Source of the DNA: Mucilaginibacter mallensis
GTDB taxonomy: Bacteria > Bacteroidota > Bacteroidia > Sphingobacteriales > Sphingobacteriaceae
DNA: 64,000 nucleotides
Direction of reading: 5' to 3'
NCBI RefSeq assembly: GCF_900105165.1
Contig: NZ_LT629740.1
Span: 1,612,001 to 1,676,000 of the forward strand
Shown: in pieces, positions 53,473 to 62,449 of the stretch
How positions within the stretch are numbered: the stretch's first letter is position 1
How the letters are laid out: every line of letters starts with the position of its first letter
The notes under the pieces: generated by a model
What the model was told of the DNA's origin: nothing
The model's input: only the letters and a program-made list of their open reading frames with translations
Databases searched by the model: none
Made by a program: the position numbers and the translations under genes

Positions 53473-55581
53473 ATGATAAAACTTTACACGGGGCTGTTCT
53501 TACTATGCTTGGCAGGGCTGATATCCTGCAAAAAAAGCAGTGATAATTCTAAAAAGGGCAGTCAACCCGTAGTGAAGATAGCGCCTGACGGTTTTAATTA
53601 TGCCACCGCCAGGAACGTTAAATTGAATTTAACACTACAATCACCTACAGGCCAGGCGTTGAGCGGCATAGTAGTAAGCGTATACAGGCCGGATAGTACG
53701 GCAGCAACCAATGCCATCTTTAAAGGCACAACAGATAAAAATGGAAACCTTACGGCTACCATTAGTGTGCCTACATCTATTAATTCATTAATTATAGATC
53801 CGGCGTATCTTGGTTTAATGCATAATGCCCACGCCAATATTAATGCTAATGCAATTACCGCATCATTAGGCGGATCGGCAGGTTATAGCGGTGATATTGT
53901 TCCGGATGCTCTGCCTACTTCAGGTTCAGGCTCGGGTACTGCTTTAAATTTAATGCATACGGCCAGTGTTGTCAACGGATCAACTACCTATAGCTATCCT
54001 TCACCATATACAGCAACTTCAAATGCGGTTTTAAATACCCTGCAATTTCCGGCTACTGAAGGCGTTCCCAAATACCTGGTAACATCTGATGTGGTCAGTT
54101 CGACCTTATTATCCTATGTAAATGCCTCTCTTCCTGAGGGCAAGCCGGTAACAACCACGCACCCTAACTATCTTTCAAGCACTGCAGTTTCCACACTTAA
54201 TGTTACTGCAACAGCTGATGTATGGGTAACCTTTGTTGCCGAAGGGGCAGGGAATTTAAATAGTTTGGCTTATTATACTTATCCTACCGGCACACCGCCA
54301 GCAAGCACTGCCGACATTAAAACAGCAACACTTATATTTCCCAATGCTTCGGGGCTTGGTTCAGGAGGAGGGCTGCTGGCTGGCGATAAAGTTAAATTAG
54401 GTACATTTCCTGCCGGCACCTCCATTGGGTTTATATTGCTTGCTTACGCGTGGACAGGATTGGGGGTAGATGTAACAACTCCCAAATATTATTCAACAGA
54501 TGCTTTAAACCCGGAAACCACTGTCAGCTTGCAAAAGCATACCGTAGTGTTATATGATAGCGCAGACAACCTGACCCTGATAGGATTTGAAGACACGAAC
54601 AGGCAAACCGGTGGTTCGGATAATGACTTTAACGATGTAGTTTTTTATGCTACGTCAAACCCTGTTACAGCTATATCCAATACGAATATACCGCCTATAG
54701 CCAAACCTCTGGATACAGATGGCGATGGTGTTCCTGATGCTTCTGACGCGTTTCCTAATGATCCGACCCGTGCTTATATCACTTATTATCCTTCGCAAAC
54801 CGGTTTCGCCAGTATTGCATTTGAAGATAACTGGCCATCAAAAGGCGATTATGATATGAATGACCTGGTGCTGAACTATCGTTATACGTTTGTTAGCAAC
54901 GCACAAAACCAGGTAGTAACCCTTCAGGCTGATTATAATGTAGCGGCGGCCGGGGCATCCTTTAAAAATGGGTTTGGTCTGCAACTACCTGTCGCAGCTT
55001 CGGCTGTACAATCTGTTACCGGCCAGCTATTTAAAAACACTTACATAACTTTAGCATCGAACGGGGTAGAAGCGGGACAAAGCAAAGCTGTTATTATACC
55101 TTTTGATAATACTGATGCCATGATCAATAATCCCGATTTCTCTTTCTTTGTGAATACCGAAAACTCAAAAAGCAAGGTCACTGGTATAACATCTTCGGTA
55201 CTGGTTACGTTTACAACGCCAATTGCGCAGTCGACTCTTGATGTATCTACATTTAATCCGTTCCTGATCAGTAATGGAAGGCGTACCTATGAAGTACACT
55301 TACCGGGTTATGCGCCAACTGATAAGGCAGATACCAAGCTATTTGGTACCAATGACGATGCTTCAGTACCATCACAGGGTAAATATTATCTCTCAAATGC
55401 CAATTGGCCATGGGCGATCAATTATACCACGCCGTTTGTTTACCCGATTGAAGGTATAAATATCACCAATGCCTACCTGCACTTTGCAGATTGGGCGGGT
55501 TCGGCCGGTGCGTCCTATACTGATTGGTATAGTAATACGGCTGATGGCTATCGCAATAATGACAACCTATACCTTAAATAA
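53473..55581 (+). CDS. LruC-domain surface lipoprotein
   Basis: A 702-residue lipoprotein (LAGLISCKKS). Order: N-terminal carboxypeptidase-regulatory-like region (about 35-110), a DUF4114-type segment (LIGFEDTNRQTGGSDNDFND), a Ca-binding type-3 repeat (DTDGDGVPDASDAFPNDP), then the LruC/DUF4842 region (IAFEDNWPSKGDYDMNDLVLNY). Known members are exported proteins of Bacteroidota and Leptospira; the paired FEDxxxxxxxxDxDxND motifs probably bind calcium. The function is unknown. It is followed by a strong terminator, and the sialidase-like gene starts 117 bases downstream. Confidence 0.85.
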   Translation: MIKLYTGLFLLCLAGLISCKKSSDNSKKGSQPVVKIAPDGFNYATARNVKLNLTLQSPTGQALSGIVVSVYRPDSTAATNAIFKGTTDKNGNLTATISVPTSINSLIIDPAYLGLMHNAHANINANAITASLGGSAGYSGDIVPDALPTSGSGSGTALNLMHTASVVNGSTTYSYPSPYTATSNAVLNTLQFPATEGVPKYLVTSDVVSSTLLSYVNASLPEGKPVTTTHPNYLSSTAVSTLNVTATADVWVTFVAEGAGNLNSLAYYTYPTGTPPASTADIKTATLIFPNASGLGSGGGLLAGDKVKLGTFPAGTSIGFILLAYAWTGLGVDVTTPKYYSTDALNPETTVSLQKHTVVLYDSADNLTLIGFEDTNRQTGGSDNDFNDVVFYATSNPVTAISNTNIPPIAKPLDTDGDGVPDASDAFPNDPTRAYITYYPSQTGFASIAFEDNWPSKGDYDMNDLVLNYRYTFVSNAQNQVVTLQADYNVAAAGASFKNGFGLQLPVAASAVQSVTGQLFKNTYITLASNGVEAGQSKAVIIPFDNTDAMINNPDFSFFVNTENSKSKVTGITSSVLVTFTTPIAQSTLDVSTFNPFLISNGRRTYEVHLPGYAPTDKADTKLFGTNDDASVPSQGKYYLSNANWPWAINYTTPFVYPIEGINITNAYLHFADWAGSAGASYTDWYSNTADGYRNNDNLYLK

Positions 55582-55599
55582 CAAGCCATATTTTTTAGT

Positions 55600-55626
55600 A
55601 AAGCCGCCGCATTATCCGGCGGCTTT
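55600..55626 (+). terminator. Intrinsic terminator after the LruC gene
   Basis: Arms aaagccgccg and cggcggcttt pair perfectly around a 7-base loop and are followed by attattt. It is 18 bases after the stop. Confidence 0.87.
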
Positions 55627-55698
55627 ATTATTTATACCTATTGGCCTTTACTTTATTAGTTGGAACTATTAATTTAGCAGTATCCCTATTAAATTTAT

Positions 55699-56850
55699 AT
55701 GACTATAAGATACCTGGTATTTGGCTTTGCCATCACTTTATGCAATTTGGCAAATGCCCAGCAAGCTGCAATCCGCAATAATTATAAGGATGAAAAAGGT
55801 TTACCCCATTTAAAAATTGAACGTGAAATGATTTATACGCCAGGAAATAGCTGGCTGTATAATCACCACGCGGCAATTATTGAATTTAAAGGGAAACTGA
55901 TCGCCACATGGTCAAACGGATTGGTGGATGAAGATTCGCCGGGACAGCGGGTTGTTTTTTCTGTGTCAAGTGATTTTGAACACTGGTCGGCACCCGGTAT
56001 AATAGCCGAGCCCGAAAAAGCTGCGAACGGTATGCAGAAAGTGCTTACCGCAGCAGGCCTGTACAAGTATAATGGCAAGCTGGTAGCCTATTATGGCGAA
56101 TATGAAAAAGACAGAACGCATACGCATTTATGGGCAAAAACAAGCACTGATGGTGAGCATTGGAGCAGCCCTATTGATATGCACATCCCCTTAATCCCTA
56201 ATCATGGGCCCGAGGCGATAAAAAATGGCAGACTTATCATCAGCGGTAATTTCAGTTTTCCTTATACTGATGATCCTACCGGCATTTCCGGCTGGAAAAT
56301 GACCAGTTTTTACCTGGATTCATTGTATAAGCAGGATAATTCTGCAGCCTTTTATAAACCGGCAGAAAAATTGGGTTTGCCGCCGCTTTGCGAAGGTTCA
56401 TTTTTTCAGACCGATGATAACATTATACATATGCTGTTACGTGTAACAGGTAAAGGTTGGAAGGGTAAACTGTGGCTTACCGAAAGTAAGGATAATGGTA
56501 CATCATGGTCGAGGCCGGTTGAAACCGCGTTTACTGATAATGACAGTAAATTTCATTTTGGCCGCCTGCCTGATAAGCGTTATTATTATGTAGGGATACC
56601 TGATACACTGCACCATTATGACCGTAACCCGCTGGTGCTGGCAATTTCAGCAGATGGCAGGTCCTTTAATAAGCAATATATTATTGCAGATGAATTATAC
56701 CAGTTAAAAACTAAAGGTTTATACAAAGGCGGCCAGTACGGTTACCCGCATACCGTCATTTGGAACGGTTATATGTATGTGATCATCTCCCGCCAAAAGG
56801 AAGCTATTGAAGTGATCCGCTTTAAACTCGATCAATTAAAGGGGCTTTAA
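55699..56850 (+). CDS. Sialidase-like beta-propeller hydrolase, secreted
   Basis: A 383-residue protein with signal peptide (YLVFGFAITLCNLANAQ). Three degenerate Asp-box motifs mark the six-blade sialidase fold: SSDFEHWSAP, STDGEHWSSP and SKDNGTSWSRP. NHHAAIIEFKGKLIATWSNG resembles the first blade of bacterial exo-sialidase-like proteins. The Arg triad of true sialidases cannot be placed with confidence, so sialic acid is only one possible substrate. Confidence 0.68.
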   Translation: MTIRYLVFGFAITLCNLANAQQAAIRNNYKDEKGLPHLKIEREMIYTPGNSWLYNHHAAIIEFKGKLIATWSNGLVDEDSPGQRVVFSVSSDFEHWSAPGIIAEPEKAANGMQKVLTAAGLYKYNGKLVAYYGEYEKDRTHTHLWAKTSTDGEHWSSPIDMHIPLIPNHGPEAIKNGRLIISGNFSFPYTDDPTGISGWKMTSFYLDSLYKQDNSAAFYKPAEKLGLPPLCEGSFFQTDDNIIHMLLRVTGKGWKGKLWLTESKDNGTSWSRPVETAFTDNDSKFHFGRLPDKRYYYVGIPDTLHHYDRNPLVLAISADGRSFNKQYIIADELYQLKTKGLYKGGQYGYPHTVIWNGYMYVIISRQKEAIEVIRFKLDQLKGL

Positions 56851-56947
56851 CGGGAATATGATTAATATAAGAAATGTTATATTTTTTTACAGAAATTAAA
56901 TAAAAAAGACCTTTTTTATACTTATCTAACTATATTATTAGCTATGG

Positions 56948-56966
56948 AAGTGTACGACGTACACTT
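56948..56966. promoter_or_regulatory. 19-base perfect palindrome upstream of ECF sigma gene
   Basis: AAGTGTACGACGTACACTT is symmetric with 9-base arms around a central A, in an otherwise AT-rich spacer, 107 bases before the sigma start. The half-site AAGTGTACG recurs at 60900-60908 upstream of the permease gene. It looks like a dimeric regulator site. Confidence 0.5.
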
Positions 56967-57073
56967 TGAAAATATTATTTCTCGTAAAAAAAATGATACA
57001 AGTGTTGATAAGACAATAAAATAAAATCCTTAATATTGGTTTAATATTTTATGTTCGATTAGTTAACAGTTAA

Positions 57074-57643
57074 ATGTCCGGGTATAATTCCTATAGCGAT
57101 GATGAATTAATTATCCTCCTTAAAGAGGGTGATTTGAATGCTTTTACAGCTATTCATAACCGGTATTATGGTGTTTTATATAGTCACGCTTATAAACGGC
57201 TGGCAGATAGGGAAGAAGTTAAAGATATTTTACAAGAACTTTTTACCTGTATCTGGAATAATAGAGAATCCCTTATTTTTAATGTTAACCTGCAGGCCTA
57301 TTTATATACCGCTGTACGGAACAGGATATTGAATGTTTATAAGCATCAGAAAATAAAATCAGACTACGTAGCATCATTCGAAAGCTTTTTGGTAAACAAT
57401 GAGCCTACTCCCGACGAAACCCTGCGGATAAAAGAATTGATTGCCCTTGTTGATGCTGAAGTTCAATCATTGCCTGCAAAAATGCGGCTTATATTCGAAA
57501 TGAGCAGAAATTCCCACCTTTCGCACAGTGAAATAGCCGAACAATTAAACATCAGCCCCCTTACCGTAAAAAAGCAGGTGAATAACTCGCTTAAGGTACT
57601 GCGCCTTAAATTAGGCACTCATTTTTTTATGCTGTTTTTGTAA
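57074..57643 (+). CDS. ECF RNA polymerase sigma factor (sigma-70 family)
   Basis: A 189-residue sigma factor with region 2 (DLNAFTAIHNRYYGVLYSHAYKRLADREEVKDILQELF) and region 4 (MRLIFEMSRNSHLSHSEIAEQLNISPLTVKKQVNNSLKVL), ending in a short hydrophobic tail. Such genes normally sit next to a FecR and a SusC. Here FecR (61101) and SusC (62450) follow on the same strand, but 3.4 kb away, with two minus-strand genes between. The nearest minus-strand gene ends 9 bases after its stop. Confidence 0.91.
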   Translation: MSGYNSYSDDELIILLKEGDLNAFTAIHNRYYGVLYSHAYKRLADREEVKDILQELFTCIWNNRESLIFNVNLQAYLYTAVRNRILNVYKHQKIKSDYVASFESFLVNNEPTPDETLRIKELIALVDAEVQSLPAKMRLIFEMSRNSHLSHSEIAEQLNISPLTVKKQVNNSLKVLRLKLGTHFFMLFL

Positions 57644-57651
57644 TTTTTCGC

Positions 57652-58212
57652 TCATTGTTTCAAGTACCGAAGCGCAACACTCCCCGACTTAAAAACCGTT
57701 GACTCCACAAGTTTTAATTGTAATTTCTCTTGCAGGTTTATACCATCAAACAAGCGCCTCCCTTCTCCTATAACTATCGGGTGAACCACAATATGATATT
57801 CATCAATCAAACCAAGTTCTGCAAGTTGTGAAGGAATGTTTACACCACCGGTTAAAATATTTTTGCCTTGTTCTTGTTTCAATTTAAGTACTTCGTCTTG
57901 AAGGCCCGTACGAACAATTTTCGTTTTATTTCCTTCAGGGCTGTCTAATGATTGTGAGAAAACAATGATTTTGTCGACGGCGTCAAATGCCTGGGCAAAT
58001 TCGATATCTTCTTTTCTATCCCCGGAAGGATTTTTCACCACATCGGGCCAATAAGGAACCATCAATTGGTAAGTTTTACGCCCGTAGAGGAATGTGTCAG
58101 CATCTCGTGTGAGGTGCATGAAATACTCCATTGTTTCTTCATCGGGATAGAATTTGATATGGTCGCAGCAACCATCTAAGGTGGTGTTGATTGCATAAAT
58201 TACATTTCTCAT
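57652..58212 (-). CDS. RibD C-terminal / dihydrofolate-reductase-fold protein
   Basis: The start at 58212 (MRNVIYAINTTLDGCCDH) is the family N-terminus; the frame to 58344 adds residues unlike it. The 186-residue protein contains the FLYGRKTYQLMVPYW, KIIVFSQSL, ILTGGVNIPSQLAELGLIDEYHI and VIGEGRRLFDG segments of stand-alone RibD_C/DHFR-like reductases, with NADPH binding at the GG. Substrate unknown. It lies tail-to-tail with the ECF sigma gene, 9 bases apart. Confidence 0.86.
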   Translation of the reverse strand: MRNVIYAINTTLDGCCDHIKFYPDEETMEYFMHLTRDADTFLYGRKTYQLMVPYWPDVVKNPSGDRKEDIEFAQAFDAVDKIIVFSQSLDSPEGNKTKIVRTGLQDEVLKLKQEQGKNILTGGVNIPSQLAELGLIDEYHIVVHPIVIGEGRRLFDGINLQEKLQLKLVESTVFKSGSVALRYLKQ

Positions 58213-58380
58213 TTGATTAGTTTTAGTTTTGATTTTTCTGATCTGTTTTGCAGCGTAAAGATCAAAAATAAAATACTGCGTCCATCGCGGTGAGGGCGAT
58301 CCGCGACAAAAAAAGGGGTGTTTAAGCCAAAGGCTATATCTCATCTAAAGTGATAAAAACAGTCTTACGAAAAGAGAAAA

Positions 58381-61001
58381 TGTCATTATTCACAGCTGAT
58401 CATACACATAGCTACTCGCTTCGCAAGCTTTTAACCGGATTAGCCAATGCAGCGCGGATGCTTTGATAGCTGACGGTTGCCAACGTGATTAATACCGCAC
58501 CAACGCCAGTCAGCGCGAAAATCCACCAGGACAATTGGGCGTGATAGGTGTAGTGGCTGAGCCAGCTATGCATTACGTAATAAGATACAGGTGTAGCGAT
58601 CAGGATGGCGATAACGATCAATACGACAAAATCCTTGGATAATAAGCTCCATAATCCAATAACGGTAGCGCCAAGTACCTTACGTACGCCGATCTCTTTG
58701 ACCCGCTGTTCCGCCATAAAGGAGGCCATCCCGAACAGGCCCAGGCAACTGATGAAAATGGCTAATGCCGCAAATGCAGAGGCTAGCTTACCTACCCGTT
58801 CTTCATCAGTAAATTTTTGGGCGTACGCATCATCAACGAACTGGTAAGAAAAGGGTACTGAGGGCATATATCGCTGGCAAATGCCGGCTATCTTGCTGAT
58901 CGCTTCATGGCTGCTCATGGCAGGATTGATCCGCAGGATCATGGAATCAAAGTTAGTGTCGCCAATATAAAAAATAGTTTGCTTGGCGGGCTCATAAGGC
59001 GAACCCATCACCATATCCCTTACCACGCCGATGACTTTATAAACCTTGTTATTCTTTCCGAAGTTAAGATTTTGACCTACAGGGTCTTTCAATCCCATGT
59101 ATTTTACTGCCGTCTCATTCAGCACAACGGCCGAAGAATCCGTCAGGAACCTCGTTGAGAAATCCCTGCCAGCTATAAACTGCCAGCCTACAGTCTTTCC
59201 ATACGCTGTCGTAACGCGGATATTCGCAAAGTCCACTGCCAGTGCCGGATCCTTCCCTGTCCAACTCACATCGTAGCGGTTATTATAAACTGCGGTGGCT
59301 GGGCTCGACGAGCGGGTCATTTCTTTCACTGCTCCGGAACCGATCATATCCTGACGCAACGCACCAAACTGATTTCCTAATATGTGGTCGTTCGTCTCAA
59401 TGTTAACCAGTCCGGCCCTGGTATAGCCAACGGGACGGTCCTGTGCGAACTTTACCTGCCTGAAAACAACGATGGTGCCCACAATCAAAATAATGGAAAC
59501 GGTGAATTGAGTGACCACTAATACCTTTCGGGGGATAGCCGCCATGGGGCCTGCTTTGAACGTTCCTTTTAACACCTTTACCGGGTTAAAGGAGGAAAGA
59601 TATAAGGCCGGGTAACTGCCGGCAATGATCCCGGTTAACAAGGTAAATCCCAGGCCCGCCAGCCAAAAATAAGGGGTGGTCCAAAACGCAGGCATTTCCT
59701 TGCCCGCCAGCTCGTTGAAAGCGGGAAGGCCTAACTTGATCAGGAACAAGGAAAGGCCGAAGGCCAGCAACGCAGTTAGTAAAGATTCGGTGTAAAATTG
59801 AGCGATGAGCTGCCCGCGGACGGATCCTACAGCTTTGCGGATACCTACTTCCTTCGCCCTTTTCTCACTGCGCGCGGTACTTAAATTCATGAAGTTGATA
59901 CAGGCTAATAATAGCACAAATACGCCGACGATTGCAAAGAGCCAGACATATTGTATGGCGCCGCCGGTATTGACGCCATTCTTAAATTCTTCATACAAAT
60001 GCCAATTACGCATGGGCTGCAAAAACAGGTCCGGGTTCGTCTTTGCTTCAGACGGGCCGCCATTCTTCGCTTTAATATCCCTGATCTTTGCTGAGAGTTC
60101 CTGTATATTCACGTTATTCGCCACCTGTACAAATACATGAAACGAGTCTTCCCCCCAATCTGTGCCGGCTCTTTTCAGCCAGTCCTGTGTCGCCGTAAAA
60201 TAGCCCCAGGACACCATGTACATCAATTTATGAAAAGTGGTATTCACCGGCAGGTCCTCATAGACACCGGATACCGCGAGGCTCCCTTGTTCATCGAACC
60301 GGATTACCTTTCCAAGCGGATCGGTATGGCCAAATAAAGCTACTGCGGCAGATCTTGAAAGGAGAATGGAGGATGCCCCGTTCAGGGAATTTCGCGATCC
60401 CTTGATCATTTTCAGCGTAAACATCTCCGGGATTTCAGGCGTGACATACGTGCCGGGCAATGCTACTTTCTTTTCACCGGTAGCGAGTATATGGCTCCCG
60501 GTCCAAAAAGTTACGCCCGTGTGTTTAAAATTGCTGGCGAAATCTCTCCGTAGCATTTCCTCTACAGGCAAAGAGGTGGCCACTTGCGTGGTGACCGTTC
60601 CGTTGAAGGTCTTGTTTTGCATGACCTGCGCCAACCGGTTATAATTTTCATGGTACTGGTCAAATGATAACTCGCCTGCTATCCAAATGCCGATCAACAG
60701 CGCGACCGTCATACCCACTGCAAGTCCACCAATATTAATGAAGGAAGACGCTTTGTTTTTGATCGGGTTACGCCAGGCGACCTTTAGATGATTTTTTATC
60801 ATGATACAAAAGTTGATGAATTATGGTAAAATAATAAATAACATGCCATGCTAATAACAATCTCATAATTAATGCTTTATAGGCGAAAAGATCCGTACCA
60901 AGTGTACGGTAATGAACAGTGTAGTTCGTTTTTAATCCAGTCCGTGTATAGAAGATCAATGGTCGCGGCAAAAAATGTATGATCAGCTGTGAATAATGAC
61001 A
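58381..61001. mobile_element. Permease cassette with perfect 26-bp terminal inverted repeats and 5-bp direct repeat
   Basis: Bases 58381-58406 (TGTCATTATT...TGATCATACA) are the exact inverse of 60976-61001 (TGTATGATCA...AATAATGACA). Both outer edges are followed by GAAAA in direct orientation (58376-58380 and 61002-61006), as expected of a 5-bp target duplication, though the sequence is low in complexity. The 2621-base interior contains one gene, the ABC permease, and no transposase. This has the form of a non-autonomous transposable or otherwise mobilised cassette, or an invertible segment. It lies between an ECF sigma gene and its likely FecR partner. Confidence 0.6.
58412..60802 (-). CDS. 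FtsX/MacB-type ABC transporter permease
   Basis: A 796-residue permease starting MIKNHLKVAWRNPIKN. It has the same two-repeat architecture as 36943-39315: MacB_PCD periplasmic domain, TM segments with STARSEKRAKEVGIRKAVGS near residues 300-320, a second periplasmic domain and the final FtsX set (EQRVKEIGVRKVLGATVIGL). No ATPase gene is adjacent. It is the only gene inside the inverted-repeat cassette, its stop 6 bases inside the left repeat. Upstream, CCGTACcaagtGTACGG (60893-60909) is a palindrome in its promoter region. Confidence 0.9.
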   Translation of the reverse strand: MIKNHLKVAWRNPIKNKASSFINIGGLAVGMTVALLIGIWIAGELSFDQYHENYNRLAQVMQNKTFNGTVTTQVATSLPVEEMLRRDFASNFKHTGVTFWTGSHILATGEKKVALPGTYVTPEIPEMFTLKMIKGSRNSLNGASSILLSRSAAVALFGHTDPLGKVIRFDEQGSLAVSGVYEDLPVNTTFHKLMYMVSWGYFTATQDWLKRAGTDWGEDSFHVFVQVANNVNIQELSAKIRDIKAKNGGPSEAKTNPDLFLQPMRNWHLYEEFKNGVNTGGAIQYVWLFAIVGVFVLLLACINFMNLSTARSEKRAKEVGIRKAVGSVRGQLIAQFYTESLLTALLAFGLSLFLIKLGLPAFNELAGKEMPAFWTTPYFWLAGLGFTLLTGIIAGSYPALYLSSFNPVKVLKGTFKAGPMAAIPRKVLVVTQFTVSIILIVGTIVVFRQVKFAQDRPVGYTRAGLVNIETNDHILGNQFGALRQDMIGSGAVKEMTRSSSPATAVYNNRYDVSWTGKDPALAVDFANIRVTTAYGKTVGWQFIAGRDFSTRFLTDSSAVVLNETAVKYMGLKDPVGQNLNFGKNNKVYKVIGVVRDMVMGSPYEPAKQTIFYIGDTNFDSMILRINPAMSSHEAISKIAGICQRYMPSVPFSYQFVDDAYAQKFTDEERVGKLASAFAALAIFISCLGLFGMASFMAEQRVKEIGVRKVLGATVIGLWSLLSKDFVVLIVIAILIATPVSYYVMHSWLSHYTYHAQLSWWIFALTGVGAVLITLATVSYQSIRAALANPVKSLRSE

Positions 61002-61100
61002 GAAAAATCACATTCTTTTAAAGTATTTCTTTTTCATCTACTCCCACCGCCATTTACAGTTGTATAGGTTATAATTAGGATCCTTATCCTCAAGACTATT

Positions 61101-62225
61101 ATGCAGCTGAAAGAAATAGAACAATTACTGGAAAAATATAATAAGGGCGAAGCCACCCCTGCGGAGAACGCGTTGATTGAATCGTGGTACCTTACCTATA
61201 GGAACGATGGCCCCGGCGCATCGCACCAGCAATTGGAGGAAGACCAGGAAGACAGCCTGAACAAATTATTATTCCAGATAAATTCCACAACAAAAACATC
61301 ATATACCAGGGCTTTTGCAATTGCAGCATCGCTACTTGTGTTTGTTACTGCGGGTGTTTTGATGTTTATGCATCATCAGGCCAAAAAACAACAATTTGTT
61401 GTGCTTGCAAAGCCGGTCAAAAATGACCTGGCTCCCGGTGGCAATAAGGCTATACTAACCCTTGCAAATGGCAGTACCGTTGTATTAACAGATGCTAAAA
61501 ACGGCAAACTTGCCAGTCAGGGGGGGATAGTGGTCAGCAAAACAGCCGATGGGCAGGTTAAATATGCAGGTGCGGGCACTTCATCAAACACTTTAGTATA
61601 TAACATGGCCACTACGCCAAAAGGAGGGCAGTACCAGTTTATTTTGTCTGATGGTACTAAAGTGTGGTTAAACTCAGCATCATCCATAAAATACCCTGTT
61701 AATTTTATTGGTAACGAACGCAAAGTTGAACTTACCGGCGAAGCTTACTTTGAAGTGGCGCATAATGCTGCGAAACCATTCAGGGTAGTATCAAGCGGGC
61801 AAACGGTTGAGGTTTTGGGCACGCATTTTAATATAAATGCTTATGCTGATGAAAGCGCAGTGAAAACAACGTTGCTGCAGGGTAGTGTAAAAGTATCATC
61901 AGCTGGCGGCAGCAGTGTTATAAAACCGGGTGAACAGGCGCAGTTTAACAACGGTAAAATAAATGTAGTAAGCGGGGTTGACCTTGATGCGGCCGTAGCC
62001 TGGAAAAATGGCCTGTTTTATTTTGAAGATAGCAACATACAGGAAGTAATGCGCCAGTTTGCGCGCTGGTACGATGTTGATGTTAAGTACGAAGGGGAAT
62101 TGTCCTCAAGGCACTTTGCCGGCGAAATACCGCGCAATATAAATGCGTCACAAATGCTGGATATACTCAGCTTTAAGAAAATACACTACAAGCTACAGGG
62201 TAAAACAATTATTGTAATGCCTTAA
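61101..62225 (+). CDS. FecR-family anti-sigma factor
   Basis: A 374-residue protein: cytoplasmic anti-sigma region (about 1-70, IEQLLEKYNKGEATPAENAL), one membrane segment (AFAIAASLLVFVTAGVLMFM, near 73-92), FecR domain (YQFILSDGTKVWLNSASSIK; RKVELTGEAYFEVAHNAAKP) and DUF4974 (FEDSNIQEVMRQFARWYDVD ... YKLQGKTIIVMP). It precedes a SusC with STN domain by 224 bases. No sigma gene is immediately upstream; the nearest (57074-57643) is beyond the permease cassette. Confidence 0.92.
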   Translation: MQLKEIEQLLEKYNKGEATPAENALIESWYLTYRNDGPGASHQQLEEDQEDSLNKLLFQINSTTKTSYTRAFAIAASLLVFVTAGVLMFMHHQAKKQQFVVLAKPVKNDLAPGGNKAILTLANGSTVVLTDAKNGKLASQGGIVVSKTADGQVKYAGAGTSSNTLVYNMATTPKGGQYQFILSDGTKVWLNSASSIKYPVNFIGNERKVELTGEAYFEVAHNAAKPFRVVSSGQTVEVLGTHFNINAYADESAVKTTLLQGSVKVSSAGGSSVIKPGEQAQFNNGKINVVSGVDLDAAVAWKNGLFYFEDSNIQEVMRQFARWYDVDVKYEGELSSRHFAGEIPRNINASQMLDILSFKKIHYKLQGKTIIVMP

Positions 62226-62327
62226 CAATCAAAAACTAACTAAATTAAAAACTATTAAAAAAGAAAAATATGAAGAAAAATTAACTCACTCCCGGTAGGC
62301 TCCGGCCTCCTTTCATGCGGTTAATTC

Positions 62328-62435
62328 AAAAAAAAAACGCACCCCGACGGCAATCGGAATGCGTGTAATATCTGAGTTAACCCTTACCGTAAAACGGAAA
62401 TAAGTTTAGTGTCTCTCTAACTATCTGTTAACCCA
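62328..62435 (-). ncRNA. Probable cis-antisense small RNA over the susC leader
   Basis: On the minus strand a perfect -7 box TACTTTTG (62450-62443) overlaps the susC start codon, with a weak CTG at the -33 position. Transcription from about 62435 leftwards would end at the hairpin 62364-62337 followed by ten U (62337-62328), giving an RNA near 108 nt complementary to the susC leader. Cis-encoded RNAs antisense to susC-type leaders downstream of anti-sigma genes are known in Bacteroides. The exact start is inferred, not shown. Confidence 0.55.
62337..62364 (-). terminator. Minus-strand intrinsic terminator between FecR and SusC
   Basis: Read leftwards, ACGCATTCCGAT and GTCGGGGTGCGT pair along all 12 positions (three as G-U) around TGCC and run into ten T. 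On the plus strand the same three positions become C-A mismatches and no T tract follows, so the structure is made for minus-strand RNA. No annotated minus-strand gene lies upstream of it. Confidence 0.78.
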
Positions 62436-62449
62436 AACTCAACAAAAGT

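Noticed and set aside
62337..62364. Plus-strand attenuator in the susC leader
   Set aside because: In plus-strand RNA the stem has C-A mismatches and no T tract follows; the leftward reading fits far better.
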